Assembly (NCBI RefSeq): GCF_008728515.1
Contig: NC_044978.1
Span: 5,971,771-6,035,770, forward strand
From: Papio anubis
Taxonomy: Eukaryota > Chordata > Mammalia > Primates > Cercopithecidae
Length of the DNA stretch: 64,000 nucleotides
Reading direction: 5' to 3'
A program made the position numbers and the translations under genes. Shown here piece after piece: positions 32,691 to 44,839 of this stretch. The notes below the pieces were generated by a model. It was not told the DNA's origin. It saw nothing but the letters and a program-made list of their open reading frames with translations, and did no database searches. Within the stretch, counting starts at the first letter, position 1; every line of letters starts with the position of its first letter.

Positions 32691-33009
32691 TACTACTTAA
32701 TCTAAAAAGATTATTCCCAAAAAATGCATTTGCTAAGGATTTAGTGATGCATCAGCATTCGGATGTATCTATATGAGATATTCTCCCCAAAACCACGTCT
32801 GTTTAAAACATGCTTATTTTGAAAGTAATGTAGCAACATTTTCCTAATTAATGTTCTTTCTCATACATAATTTAAAAACATTTATTTATGACTAAATATA
32901 ATATTAGATCTGTGACTTTACATAGCTAAGCATTTTTAAAATAAGCCTTAGTAATACATATTTACAATAAAAATATTTGACTTAATATATGAGAGTACTA
33001 TTAAATACG

Positions 33010-33235
33010 GATTCTCTAACAAAAAATAGAAACAACCTAAATGCTCATTTGTAGTCAAATTGCCAAATAAAATATATTTCCACAATATAATGCTATAGAG
33101 CAGTTACAAGGAAAGAACTAGATCTGTGTGTAGTACAGTGAATATATCTCAAAACACATGCTGTATGAAAACAGCAAATTCCGTGATAGCATAATGTGCC
33201 TTTGTGAAAAACAAACTCCACAAATAATAAGTTCT
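33010..33235 (+). mobile_element. Old L1 ORF2-end fragment
   Basis: It contains AGAAACAACCTAAATGCTCA and AACACATGCTGTATGAAAAC, resembling the far 3' part of ORF2 in old L1. It is strongly decayed. Confidence 0.5.
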
Positions 33236-33264
33236 TTGCTTTTTGTTTCTTAAGAAACATGATA

Positions 33265-33505
33265 TAGTATTCGTTATGAGCCAGGCACTCTCTCAGCACT
33301 TGACGGATATTAACTCATAATTTTCAGAGCAGCCCTGCCAGGGATCCTGTAATGTTGTAGATTTCCTAAAGATGGAAAACTGAGGCTCAAAAAGGGGAAG
33401 TTACTTGCCCAAGGCCACAGAGCTTACAGAAGGAGGCACTTGGATCCAAACTAAGGTGAGCAGACTCCATAGTCTGTGCTCCTGACTACTGCCTCTCGTG
33501 ATGCT
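33265..33505 (-). mobile_element. MIR
   Basis: Minus-strand MIR: ATGAGCCAGGCACTCTCTC, then GGAAGTTACTTGCCCAAGGC, then ATAGTCTGTGCTCCTGAC. Confidence 0.75.
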
Positions 33506-33829
33506 GGGAAAGATGGACGTTGGTTGCAGGATTTAGGGAATGCCTGAGCAAAATACTGCTAGAATTAGCCACACTCAACTCCCCCATCTCTGGGGGCATC
33601 TACTCATAAGCCATTCGTCACTCTCTTCCCTTACCCAGTCCCAGGTGTTCTAGGGGTGAAGAGTTAATGTCTCCTTCCTTCTGAAAAGAGCAGTGGGACA
33701 GTTGGCAACCTCTTACATCCTGGAAGAAATAATGCCATCCATTGTAGATTTCCATTCATATGGTTAGTAACTGTGGAAGGCTCTGAGGACCCAGGCTTTT
33801 GTTCTCTTACACATACTGTCCCAGAAAGA

Positions 33830-33910
33830 ACACTGAAAGTGGAGTCAGAAAAGCTAAGTTTGGGTCCTGGAGGTCCTGGCTCCAGCACTTAAAAGTGGGA
33901 AGGTCACTAG
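33830..33910 (+). mobile_element. MIR fragment
   Basis: A short match to the MIR 5' core: GTGGAGTCAGAAAAGC, then TCCTGGCTCCAGCACTTA. Confidence 0.45.
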
Positions 33911-34217
33911 AGTCAGAGATAAGATGGTTGGCTGAATATGCCTTCCCCAAACTTCAGTAGAGAAGAGGAGGATATGCTCCTTTATCAGTCAGGGGAGTGA
34001 GTTTTTTGTTGTTGTTGTTATTGTCGTTGTTTGTTTAATTTAAACGAGAGTCTTCCATTATCACTCACCAAACAAATGTTTAATGAGTGTCCAACTAGGT
34101 TGCAAAAAGGAATTGACAGTGTAGATGGGAGACATGAGACCTACATACCTTAAATAAAAGCCAAAATTTAAAATAAGGATATAGCCTTAATTGTGTGGAA
34201 AAGGGTATTGTCACTTT

Positions 34218-34489
34218 GGAGTTTTTTGTTTGTTTTGTTTTGTTTTTGAGATAGGGTCTCACTCTGTCACCAGGCTGGAGTGCAGTGGCACAATCTCAGC
34301 TCACTACAGCCTCAATCTGCTGGGCTCAATGATCCTTCCACCTCAGCCTCCAAGTAGCTACGACCACAGGGGTCTGCCACCACCCCTGGCTAATTTTTAC
34401 AATTTTTTTGTAGAGACAGTGTCTCACTGTGTTGCCCGGGCTGGTTTAGAAACTCTGGGATTATAGGTGTGAGCCACTGCACCCAACCC
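34218..34489 (-). mobile_element. Alu (J-like) with internal loss
   Basis: A reverse-strand Alu after a TTTTG-rich tail. The segment between GGCTGGTTTAGAAACTC and TGGGATTATAGG is shorter than normal. Confidence 0.9.
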
Positions 34490-34564
34490 AGTATCATTAC
34501 CGTGAAATTTCAGAGCAAAAGAACAGTGAGGACTAAAGTAGCCAGAACAAGAAATATTTGCTGG

Positions 34565-34923
34565 GTGCTGTGGTGTGAATGTTTGTGTCTCCCTGGAATT
34601 CACATGTTGAAATCCTAGCTTCCAATGTAACAGTATTGGGGGGTGGGGCTTTTGGGAGGTGATTAGGTCATGGGGGCAGAGCTCCTTACAAATGGGATTA
34701 GTGCCCTTATAAAAGAGACTCTAGAAAAATCCCTCACTCCTTCCACCATGTGAGGACAGAGTGAGAAGGCTTTCTGGACTATAAACCAGGGAGAGGGGCC
34801 TCATCAGACACTGAATCTGCCAGCACCTTGCTCTTGGACTTCCCAGCCTCCAGAACCGTGAGAAGTAATTGTCTGTTGTTCATGTCTGGGATTCTCTTAT
34901 GGCAGCCTGAATGAGCAGAGACA
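34565..34923 (+). mobile_element. MLT1A-like MaLR LTR
   Basis: Well-preserved landmarks: GTGAATGTTTGTGTCTCC, GGGATTAGTGCCCTTATAAA, CTTGGACTTCCCAGCCTCC. It ends near GAGCAGAGACA. It is a solo LTR with no internal sequence. Confidence 0.82.
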
Positions 34924-35767
34924 TTGGATCCTGAGGGATAGGAATAGCAGTATGGAAATGGCAAGGTATTTTGCAAGAAGGAAATACAGGAAGTAGTAAC
35001 ACAGTTTGCAGCTGGGTTGATGAGGAGATGAGCTTGTAGTGTTGGAACTCAGTCTCCCTGCATGGTATCTTTATGACCTGTGTACATAGACCCACCCACA
35101 CACAAGCATCTGGCAAGGTATAGGCCTTAGCTAACGTGTTCCAAAATGTGACTCAAACCCAGGAATTACACTGGTGCTGTACTACAGAAGGTCTTGGAAG
35201 CCAGGTAGAGGAATTTGGATCTGATTCTTGAGGAAATAGATAAATAAATGTGTTGATTGGGGACAGATGATGTTCTATGACTACAAATGGTCTTTAGGGG
35301 TGACTCCAGACAGACCAGGGACAGGAGAGTCTCAGGTACGTGTCATTATAAAAGGAACTGGCCCTGAAGAGACCTCCTATGGATTACAAACAAGTGGAAG
35401 GGGGCAATCAATCCACCCTACACACAACACCAAACACAAAAATTGCTGTACACATTCATTGTAAAATCCTCAAGCCAATATTTCTCCTACTGGAATGGGC
35501 AGAAACAAATTGCTGTCCATGTTCAGAGAATTACTGAAATATTCAACTAATATGGGTCTTCCTTTGGAGGAAAGAACTGATTATTTAAAACATAAATCCT
35601 CATTTATTATAGAAATACTCTACATTTTCTGATCATTTTGGTGCTCAGATTATTGCTTTCAATATAGTTGTACACCAATTCATCTGCCCTTAATGTGATC
35701 ATTATAATAATAACCTTATATAGAACTTAAATAAATTTATTTAATGTTTTCTGACCTTGCCATCTAA
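34924..35767. other. Unique intergenic sequence
   Basis: Nothing recognised. Confidence 0.4.
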
Positions 35768-35928
35768 TTTTTTTTTTTAGAGACAGGATCGGGCTGTCTT
35801 TCCCAGGCTGGAGTGGAATGGTGCAATCAGAACTCACTGAAGACTCAGACTCCTGGACTCAAGTGATCCTCCCACCTCAGTCTCCTCAGTCCCTGGGATT
35901 ACAGGTGTGAGCCACTGTGCCCCATACT
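35768..35928 (-). mobile_element. Old Alu monomer
   Basis: A single reverse-strand arm: TTTTAGAGACAGGATCGGGC through TGAGCCACTGTGCCCC. The second arm is missing, so it is a free monomer or half-Alu. Confidence 0.75.
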
Positions 35929-36906
35929 ATCCAAATTTTGTATCATTTACAATACAGAGCAAATGTTCCCCCTTGAAACTGCTTTTTGTAACATTTCCCA
36001 ATCGACACATTTGCAAAACCACCATTAGCTCCTGTGAGTGAGTCTAGGACAGCACCAGATTCCTATGACTTGGGAACCAGGTGGCAACCTCACTTCTCCT
36101 GATGGAGGAAGCTCTTCCAGCATCTCTTTCCCGCATGAGATCTGAACATGAAGCCTGTGAGAGCTCCTTGTCATTATGTTTACGTTGCCCAGACACCTTT
36201 CTAACACAAAGCACCTTATCAGTCAACGACCTTAGTACAGATCCATCACTCGGCAATTTTGCACAGTGCTCCTCAAAGCCCTATCCTGAGAGAACAAGTG
36301 GTAGAGGCTGGTTTACCCTTAGGCAGAACAAGCTCACCTGCCTGAGGATTTCAAAAACGTAAAATTGCTTTACTGTTGCTTTTGCTTTGTCTAACTAATG
36401 ATTCATGCTTTAATCAAAAGCACAGGAGTAAACCCACTTTCAGGCCTCAGGTTTCAGTTAAAAGCTTCACTTGAAATCACTGTAAGTCTGGACCTACTTA
36501 ATTGGATTTGAACACCCATTTATGAAATAAATTTAATTCTGAGGACCTTAGGCTCCTGCCCTGTGCTTGGTTGGAGGCCAGTCTGCGCTCCTCTCCGATG
36601 ACCCAACGACCTCGAATCCACCTGTTCCTTCCAAGTCCTCAGCTGACAGCAACTCTTTCCACAAGTTCCTTCATTTCATTAGTATTTTCCTACCTTCTCA
36701 ATTTCCATTTTTTCTTTACATTTTGCTTTGTGAGTTCAGTTTTTCCTCAGCAAAAATACTTTCTTCCCAACATTCATGAGGGAGTTTTAAGTGTGATTCC
36801 AAAGTCAGACCCCAAAAAGGCACAAATTGATCAAATCTAACATCAGAAATATTGACTGAGTTGTCCTGAATCAAGACAGTTCTTCATATACCACAGTCAC
36901 AGTAAC
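35929..36906. other. Unique intergenic sequence
   Basis: Nothing recognised. A polypyrimidine-rich stretch occupies about 36640-36740. Confidence 0.4.
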
Positions 36907-36955
36907 ATCACACAGACACACACACACACACACATGCACACGCACACACACACAC
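36907..36955 (+). repeat. (CA)n microsatellite
   Basis: CA repeats interrupted by TG and GC variants. Confidence 0.95.
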
Positions 36956-37170
36956 TAGTGTGCAATACACTTAATGTAAAGCCGATACAATCCCCATCAT
37001 AGGAGTATATGGTATAATTAGAGGAGCAAAAATAAAATGTTCTACACATTTGTAGCAGGACTACATCTCAGTATGCTTTTTTCTTGCACACTGGGATATG
37101 TACAAACTACAGCTTTATTTTTCTTTAACTCAATTGTTTTATCTTTCAAGCCGCCATTACACCATCACTA

Positions 37171-37473
37171 TTCCTTTTTTTTTTTTTTCCCCAAGAAGGA
37201 TTTTCGCTCTTGTCACCCAGGCTGGAGTGCAATGGCATGATCTCGGCCCACTGCAACCTCTGCCTCCTAGGTTGAAGTGACTGTCTTGCCTCAGCCTCCC
37301 GAGTAGCTGGGATTACAGGCATGTGCCACCACGCCTAGCTAATTTTGTATTTTTGGTAGAGACTGGGTTTCACCATGTTGGTCAGGCTGGTCTCGAACTC
37401 CTGACTTCAGGTGATCCACCTGCCTTGGCCTCCCAAAGTGCTGGGATTACAGGCGTGAGCCACCACACTTGGC
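37171..37473 (-). mobile_element. Alu (S-like)
   Basis: A full-length reverse-strand Alu with the head altered to CCAAGAAGGATTTTCGCTC and an end at CACACTTGGCC. Confidence 0.93.
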
Positions 37474-37930
37474 CATTCTGCCCTTTGTCTGGGGTTGTAC
37501 CTAGGTTTTGGGTGGGGTAGAGGGGTCATGCCAAGGTATCCTGAAGTGGTGGAGAGTCCACCAGGCCCTCACTGTCACCCATCCACACAGACATCAGCTT
37601 AGACATGTGTTTCCATGCCAGGCCCTCGGTCTCTGGTCTACACAGGTCATCACAGAGACAGTTTCCCTTTCAATCCACTGGCTCCTCCAGGTTTTGAGGC
37701 TCTTCTCCTATGACTCCTGAGGCCCTCACGGGTACACAAGAATTGTTCTGCTGTTTCCATGACATGCTGAGGTGCAGGAAGCTCTCTGTTACTAAGACCC
37801 ATCTGACAGCCATTTCTTCTTGGGAATCTGGTGATCCCCCTGGGAGCACAAATCCGCCCTGTCCTCTGACACATGGACTTGGGTCTGGGCTTTTGCTGCT
37901 GCCCCAAACCCCGATCAAAGAAGCAGACCA
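37474..37930. other. Unique intergenic sequence
   Basis: Moderately GC-rich. Open frames of about 90 codons occur on both strands without recognisable similarity. Confidence 0.4.
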
Positions 37931-37931
37931 G

Positions 37932-38227
37932 GGCCGGGCGCGGTGGCTCAAGCCTGTAATCCCAGCACTTTGGGAGGCCGAGACGGGCGGATCACGAGGT
38001 CAGGAGATCGAGACCATCCTGGCTAACACAGTGAAACCCCGTCTCTACTAAAAATACAAAAAATTAGCCGGGCGTAGTGGCGGCGCCTGTAGTCCCAGCT
38101 ACTCGGGAGACTGAGGCAGGAGAATGGCGTAAACCCGGGAGGCGGAGCTTGCAGTGAGCCGAGATCGTGCCACTGCACTCCAGCCTGGGGGCGACAGAGC
38201 AAGACTCCGCCTCAAAAAAAAAAAAAA
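37932..38227 (+). mobile_element. AluY, Old World monkey type, with perfect target-site duplication
   Basis: It is nearly consensus, with GGCTCAAGCCTGTAATCCC, GCCGAGACGGGCGGATCA and GGCGTAAACCCGGGAGG. AAAGAAGCAGACCAGG flanks it exactly on both sides. The sequence and intact flanks mark a young insertion. Confidence 0.93.
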
Positions 38228-38742
38228 GAAGCAGACCAGGGCTGTCCTTCCTGAAACCCACCAACTGCGATGCTCTCCCCGCTCCCTGTCACCTTCATTC
38301 TACTCCCATTAAGGATAAACTTGATCTTGTACTTTTAAAAAAATAACTGAAGTAGACATCACATTGCAACGCTGTTTCTATTCCAGTGACACATTTAAAA
38401 GAGAAATACAATTGCTGTATTTGTAAACTATCTGGAATACTTTTATAATACTCTGGAAATCCAATCCTATACAACTACTTAAACTTTAAGAATATTGGGA
38501 GTGTCAACTTAACTATCTGCAAGAGGCGAAACAGTTTTCCAAAATAATTTTAAAGGTTATTTGACCAAAAAGTGTGAAGACCAACTAGGAAATGATTAAT
38601 TATGAATGGAAGTTAGGGAAGACTTGCATTTGAGGTGGTTCTTGAAAACTGAGTCAGACACGGCAGGCTAGACATGATTGTGAAAAGGAGGTCGAGAGTT
38701 GACCTTCAGAGTGTCCGAGGAATAAAAAGCCCTGGTGGAGGG
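38228..38742. other. Unique intergenic sequence
   Basis: Nothing recognised. Confidence 0.4.
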
Positions 38743-39046
38743 GCCGGGCATGGTGGCTTACACCTGCAATCCCAGCATTTTGGGAGGCCGAGGTGGGTGG
38801 ATCACCTGAGGTCAGAAGTTCGAGACCAGCCTGGTCAACATGGTGAAATCCCATCTCTACTAAAAATACAAAAATCAGCAGGGTGTGGTGGCACACACCT
38901 ATAATCCCAGCTACTCAGGAGGCTGAGGTAGGAGAATCAACTTAAACTTGGGAGGCAGAGGTTGTACTGAGCCGAGATTGCGTCACTGCACTCCAACTTG
39001 GGTGACAGAATGAGACTCCATCTCAAAAAAAAAAAAAAAAAAAAAA
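38743..39046 (+). mobile_element. Alu (S-like)
   Basis: A full-length forward Alu with a tail of more than 20 A. Confidence 0.94.
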
Positions 39047-39680
39047 GTAGCTAGTGTGACTGCTGGGTGCATAGTACGCACCTGGTCAGGTTTTGCCACT
39101 GATGAGCCTGGACTTGTTCCTTGGGCACAAAGGAGAAATGACTATATCTTATCAAGATGGGTAACCCTGGGCAGACACTGAGGAGACACAGGTTAACACT
39201 TCTGGAAATGTAAACCTCTTCCTGTAGATACTGGAAGAGCCCTGCCCAGGCTATGCACGGAGCCCTAGCTCATTGGCTGGCCCTGCGCAATGCTGCGGCC
39301 ACGCCATTCATATTCGTCTCTTGTCCCTGATATCCTCCTCCACCTGCTCTTCACACCATCCAGCCGTGCTCACTACACACAGAGCTCAATAAATTCTTTG
39401 GGGAAAAACAATCCATATTTTCTGTCCCCAAGACTGGGTCATTCCTTCTGCAAAAATTCTCTCAGGCTGCCTTCCAACCTGCTTATGCCCCTGTCTTAAC
39501 TGCATTGAAGTCTGTTTCCTGTCTTCCTCGACAGTTACCAAAGTATCTCACTTACCTCTCAAAATAAGACAAAAGCAAAAAACAACTAAAATTAAACTCT
39601 GCCATGTTTTATTCCACATACATTTAAACCTTAACTACATCAAGTTAAAGTTCAAATCTTTATAACTAAGTTTCTGGTTC
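39047..39680. other. Unique intergenic sequence
   Basis: Nothing recognised. Confidence 0.4.
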
Positions 39681-39685
39681 GTTCG

Positions 39686-39750
39686 TTTCCTTCCTTCCTC
39701 CCTCCCTCCCTCCCTCCCTCCCTCCCTCCCTTCCTTCCTTCCTTCCTTTT
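39686..39750 (+). repeat. Pure pyrimidine tract (TTCC/CTCC repeats)
   Basis: A run of 65 pyrimidines made of CTTC and CCTC tetramers leads straight into the head of a reverse-strand Alu. It is the expanded, degenerate Alu tail. Confidence 0.95.
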
Positions 39751-39972
39751 GAGATGGAGTCTCGCTCTGTTGCTGGAGTGAAGTGGTGTGATCTCAACTC
39801 ATGGCAACCTCCACCTCCCATGTTCAAGTGATCCTCCTGCCTCAGCCTCCCGAATAGCTGGGATTACAGGCATTCACCACCACGCCTGGCTAATTTTTTT
39901 GTATTTTTAGTAGCGATGGGGTTTCACCATGTTGGTCAGCCTGGTCTCAAGTGATCTGCCCGCCTCAACCTT
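39751..39972 (-). mobile_element. Alu (truncated)
   Basis: A reverse-strand Alu from GAGATGGAGTCTCGCTC to about GATCTGCCCGCCTCAACC. The 5' end of the element and part of CACCCAGGC are missing. Confidence 0.9.
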
Positions 39973-40018
39973 GTTTCCTGTTGAGCACTCCCTATCCTTT
40001 ATTGAAATGCTGGTCCAT

Positions 40019-40072
40019 ACACACACACACACACACACACATACACACACACACACACACACGCACACACAG
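40019..40072 (+). repeat. (AC)n microsatellite
   Basis: AC repeats with single T and G interruptions. Confidence 0.96.
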
Positions 40073-40079
40073 ATGGACC

Positions 40080-40212
40080 TATAGATAGATCACGCACACC
40101 TACGGGAATGTTTTAAGCTTTTGAAACTAAGTGGTCGGTATCAGGGTGATCAGTACACCATTCTTTTAATTTTTGTGAGTATCTGGAAATTTTTATAATA
40201 AAAAATTAGAAA
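40080..40212 (+). mobile_element. Old L1 3' end
   Basis: Pattern: ATCAGGGTGATCAGTACACC, then TTTTTGTGAGTATCTGG, then ATTTTTATAATAAAAAAT, as in old L1M tails. Confidence 0.5.
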
Positions 40213-42224
40213 ACAGGATTCTCACCCTCCATCCAGTCTTTGATCTGTGATCTGGGGCATTCCCTCCATGCAGGGCACCCTTTGGGTCCTGTGCCGTTTC
40301 GTGCCACCTCTTCCTCCAATAACGAATCTTCTCAAAAGCGGAGAGCTGTCTATTACAACGCCTCTTAGCCTGGGGGTATTTTATCCTCTTACTTTCCAAG
40401 AATCACTCACAGCTTATCTCCCACTGTGACATAAAGGCTTCCTGCCCTCTTAAGTGGGTTTCAAGATGAACAAATGAGAGAGGAATGGAGGGGTTGGGGA
40501 TCTGTCTTCCCAGAGCCACAATAAGCGATAAAAGAGGCTGTGTCGGCTGTGTCTACACCCACATTTGGACAGCATGGTGTTCCTCTTTAAGCCACATGTC
40601 TTAAATGGGCTCTGTTTCAATTGGGTGCTGTTCTGAGTCCCCTGGCCTCTCCAGTCCAGACTGCTTCTTGGTGAAACGAGGCCTCTGTACCAGCTGGTTA
40701 TTGGGCCAGCTCTCCTGGGCCACTTACTAAGTATGTGGATTCCCAGGCCTCACCTCCTGGTGCACATGGTCAACAGCATGAGAAACCCTGGACTGGGTGG
40801 CCTCCAGGACTGCCTCGAGCTGTGATACACCACAAATCTGTGGCAAAACAGCGTGGGCTGTGTCATCAGAGCAGAGCGCCTCTCTCATGCCTTCTCTCTC
40901 TCCTGACCCACTCCACTCCCTCCTCCCAGGCCACCATCCGTGGCCTGGCGGGGGATGCTGTCCCCTCACACGGACGAGCTCCCCATGACACTGCTGACAC
41001 GGGAGCCTGAAGCAGAACAAGAGAGTTCAGAAAGAAGCAGTCAAGGCTGATATTCCAACATCCGGAAGCATTTTCTTGGTCCTCCTTTAAAATAAAACAA
41101 AATTGCCATGTATCAATAAAAATAAATAAAAACAAAACCAAAGTGTCTTAGCGCTTCGTCACTGCATGAAAACATATTTTATAAGATTAACTACCTTAAC
41201 TATGCATTAACATATATTTTCTATTGTTTAGAACACTCCTTTTTTAAATGTGTTTTTGGAGAAAAGCTTTGTAACAGGCTATTTCAGTCTAAAAATATAA
41301 ATACTTTCCTTTAGGAAGTCACCGCTCCCTTCCCCTCACATATTTGAGGAAATACTGCAGATCTAACTGCAATCATGCTAAAAAAAAAAAAAAAAAAAGG
41401 AAACCCAACCACAAAACAAATCCCCTTCCAATGTTTCCACGGTAGCCAGTAAACAGCTAATGCCACAACGATGTGAGGTGGGCGGGGGCCTGGTTCCCCC
41501 CAGTGTCATGCACTACCTTCCGTTTTCTGCTTGTTGAATGTTAAATAAATCTTCATGCAAATTCACAAAGAGCCCTTTCATCCTTGGGGCATACAAAAAT
41601 GCAGAATTAGGCCTGAAGTTCTGAGTCCCTTCTACCTTCCATCGGCTGAATGAGCTACAGGAATTCACTTAAGAGGCCTTTGGAAAGATGCTTCGTGGCA
41701 ATCCCGACCGTGACCACCACCAGGCCAGCCTTAGCGGGACCCCTCTGTCCTCCCGACAGCTCCCATGCCCCAGCTTGTCTGAATTACGTGATGATCTGAG
41801 GCCAGTATAGAGGTAGGTCCTGGAGGGAGTGCTGACTGCTTTCTCTTTTCTTCAGCACTTTTCAAAGAATGGCAAAGCACTTTAGAAAAAAGTTTCTTTC
41901 AGACTTAATGCTGCTTAGGCCACAGGTACACATGCCTCGCTGTGTGATTGTTCAAGCCCTTAAGTCAACACAACAAGAATTTACAAGGCACTGGCTGAGT
42001 GCACAACACTATTAACAGCTGAAGTGAACACACACACGCAATGTTCATATTATCTATCGAAGAATTTTATATCCAATTAGGCAAGTCATTATTAATAAGT
42101 ACAACACAATTGAAGGATAAAATAGTATGAATGCAATAAACGAATAACACCTGCAATATCTCGTTTGGGTTGAGTGTCTGGGGAAGGCTACTGCAGAATG
42201 AACGAAACAGATTGGCAGTTAGTA
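40213..42224. other. Two kilobases of largely unique sequence
   Basis: No Alu or LTR interrupts it. An A run of 18 is at about 41381-41398. No open frame has recognisable similarity. Confidence 0.45.
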
Positions 42225-42400
42225 TACATTGGAATTCGATTGCAAACTGCCTTGTCCAGAGCTTTGCTCCTACACTTACGAGCTACGGGACCCAGGGCAA
42301 AATACTTAATCGATTTTGGCCTTAGTTTTCTCATCTGTCAAATGGGGGTAACACACACTCCTATCTCAGAAGGTTCTCGTAAGAAATACACATACACACA
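42225..42400 (+). mobile_element. MIR
   Basis: Pattern: CTACACTTACGAGCTACGGG, then TAGTTTTCTCATCTGTCAAA, then TGGGGGTAACACA. Confidence 0.72.
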
Positions 42401-43305
42401 TACATATTTATTCACTTATTGATAGTCCCCTTCCTCACTAGAATATAAACCCCATGACAATAGGAAATACTGATTGTTGCTTTGGTCAACTAAGCCAAGC
42501 TGGGACTGCATTTCCAGCATTCTCTACCCTGCACGTAGATGGGTTAGGGCAGGCCACAAGAGAATTGTGCCCAATGTTTGGGAGACAAAAGCAAGGATGC
42601 TGCCATATCTTTATGCTCTGAAGGTCGGTGCAGGCTCTGGGCAGTGTGGGAGTCACACACGTTGTCACTGATGTGCAAGCACATCTTGTCCCATGGCCAT
42701 CAGCCAGGCTCCTCCTTCTCCATTTCCCACCAGAATGTCCCTGTAGCTCCTCTGTGTCCCAGGCCAGGTGTGCGTGCAGCTCCTCCTGGTCAGTGTCACC
42801 ATGTTGAAGCCAGTGAGGCAGACACAGGTTCCAGTTTGTTCTTGTGGGTTCCAGTGTGTTCTAGTGGGTCACAGTCTGTCCTTGCTGATGCCACTTCATA
42901 CCTGGCTTTTCTTCCCCAAGTGGGTCTAGTAACCCACAAAGATTTCATCACCAGATGAAGAGGCAACAGCCTTGCACTGACTCCTCCAGCAACTCCCACA
43001 ATTGTGTAACATCTAATCCCCAAAATAAATCCATTATTCCATACCACTTATAGTGATTCAGCATCTCTGACTGAACCCTGCCTTATACGGAAATCTGCGC
43101 CAGAAATTATTTCAGAGGATGGGCTCTCGGAGCCAGTTCTAGGCTCTCGGAAATTGGTTCTCTGATCTGATTCGATTTTAAAGTATTAGTGATCCTGTTT
43201 CCATTGGTAAAGAGAGTAATGGTCATGCATGAAACAAGATGGCAAAAGGTATTTTAATGATTACTTGTAGATACCTGTCATCAAGTGTCTATAGAAAGCA
43301 AGGCT
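42401..43305. other. Partly repetitive, unnamed sequence with a short tandem repeat
   Basis: The part 42480-43080 reads like an old repeat, with a 3' end pattern near CTCTGACTGAACCCTG, but I cannot name it. It contains three imperfect units of about 20 bp at 42827-42885. Confidence 0.35.
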
Positions 43306-43311
43306 TCAGGC

Positions 43312-43602
43312 AGGGCACAGCGGCTCACGCCTGTAATCCCAGCACTTTAGGAGGCCAGGGCGGGCGGATCACCTGAGGTCAGGAGTTCAAGACTAGCCTG
43401 GCCAACATGGTGAAACCCGTCTCTACAAAAATACAAAAATTAGCTGGGCATGATGGTGGGTGCCTGTACTCCCAGCTATTCCGGAGGCTGAGGCAGGAGA
43501 ATCGCTTGAACCCAGGAGGCGGAGGTTGCAGTAAGCCGGGATCACGCCATTGCACTCCAGCCTGGGGGACAGAGTAAGACTCCGTCTCAAAAAAAAAAAA
43601 AA
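43312..43602 (+). mobile_element. Alu (S-like)
   Basis: A forward Alu. AGAAAGCAAGGCTTCAGG on the left and AGAAAGCAAGCAAGGCTTCAGG-like flank on the right differ by one added CAAG. Confidence 0.93.
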
Positions 43603-44501
43603 AGAAAGCAAGCAAGGCTTCAGGTGACTATGTAGCTCATGCCATAGAACACTTTACACATAATAGGATTGTTTGCTTATTCTGAAGTGTTCTGCAGGAC
43701 TTGGAGAAAGAAAATGATGAGCTTAGGGCTTTACATTCCCAACTCAAGGTCTGGCTAAACGACTAGAAATCTATGACTGCCCTCAAAATAAAAAGCATCT
43801 TTTCTTGTAGCTATAGAGTCAAGATTTCTGAAAACCAAACCCAAAGTTCAATTCCATTGAATTTAACCTTACAGGATCTCCTTTGCTAAAGTTAAGGCAA
43901 TGATTGGAAAGGAGAGGGACTCTAAAAATTGGGAAGGGGGTATGCAGGCACATTCGACGCAGCAGGGGGCCTTGAGTCCCCAGACCCGCCAAGTCTTCTT
44001 TGCTGGTGGAAGCAGCCCTTTTTAGCCTTGTTGAGACTATTGTCCTCACGGCTGAAGGGCCTGTAATGGTCTCTTCTGAAGTGGTTGCCTTACAAAGGAC
44101 CTGTGACCCTTCTTAGGAGGAGCAGCAGGTCAGGGTCAGCCCCACCCCCGCCCTGTTTCTCACTGATTCTAGAACAGACTCAAATCCCAGGAGGCCCCAA
44201 CAGGTACGAAATATAAGCCATAAGATTATAATACACCAATCTATATCAACAGAAACCGGAAGGACATGTGTGGAAACCCAATAAGGATGTTGGATCAGAA
44301 TGGAAGGAATACAATGTTGGACTGGATTACATTTTTTAATATAAATACATAATAATGTATGTTACATAATATAAATTGAAACAGATTATTGATTCAATGC
44401 GTTAGCTCAAGTGGCTGGGAGTAACGCTAATATTTTTCTTATTTGATTTACTGAAACTGGACCCAAGGGGCTACACTAAAACTTTAAAGAAACAGCAAAG
44501 A
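43603..44501. other. Unique intergenic sequence
   Basis: Nothing recognised. Confidence 0.4.
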
Positions 44502-44822
44502 GAGGCTGCGTGCGGTGGCTCACACCTGTAATCCCAGCACTTTGGGAGGCCAAGGCGGGCAGATCATGAGGTCGGGAGATCAAGACCATCCTGGCTAACA
44601 TGATGAAACCCCGTCTCTACTAAAAAGTACAAAAAACTAGCCGGGCGTGGTGGCGGCGCCTGCAGTACCAGCTACTCAGGAGGCTGAGGCAGGAAAATGG
44701 CGTGAACCTGGGAGGCGGGGCTTGCAGTGAGCCGAGATCGCGCCACTGCACTCCAGTCTGGGCGACAGAGCCAGACATCATCTCAAAAAAAAAAAAAAAG
44801 AAAGAAAAAGAAAGAAAGAAAA
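44502..44822 (+). mobile_element. AluY
   Basis: A full-length forward Alu with an AAAG-rich tail. AAAGAAACAGCAAAGA on the left and AAAGAAATAGCAAAGA on the right form the target-site duplication. Confidence 0.93.
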
Positions 44823-44839
44823 GATGATAAAGAAATAGC

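Noticed and set aside
36907..40072. Regular short repeats as a possible CRISPR-like array
   Set aside because: They are CA/AC microsatellites without spacers, in a primate genome.
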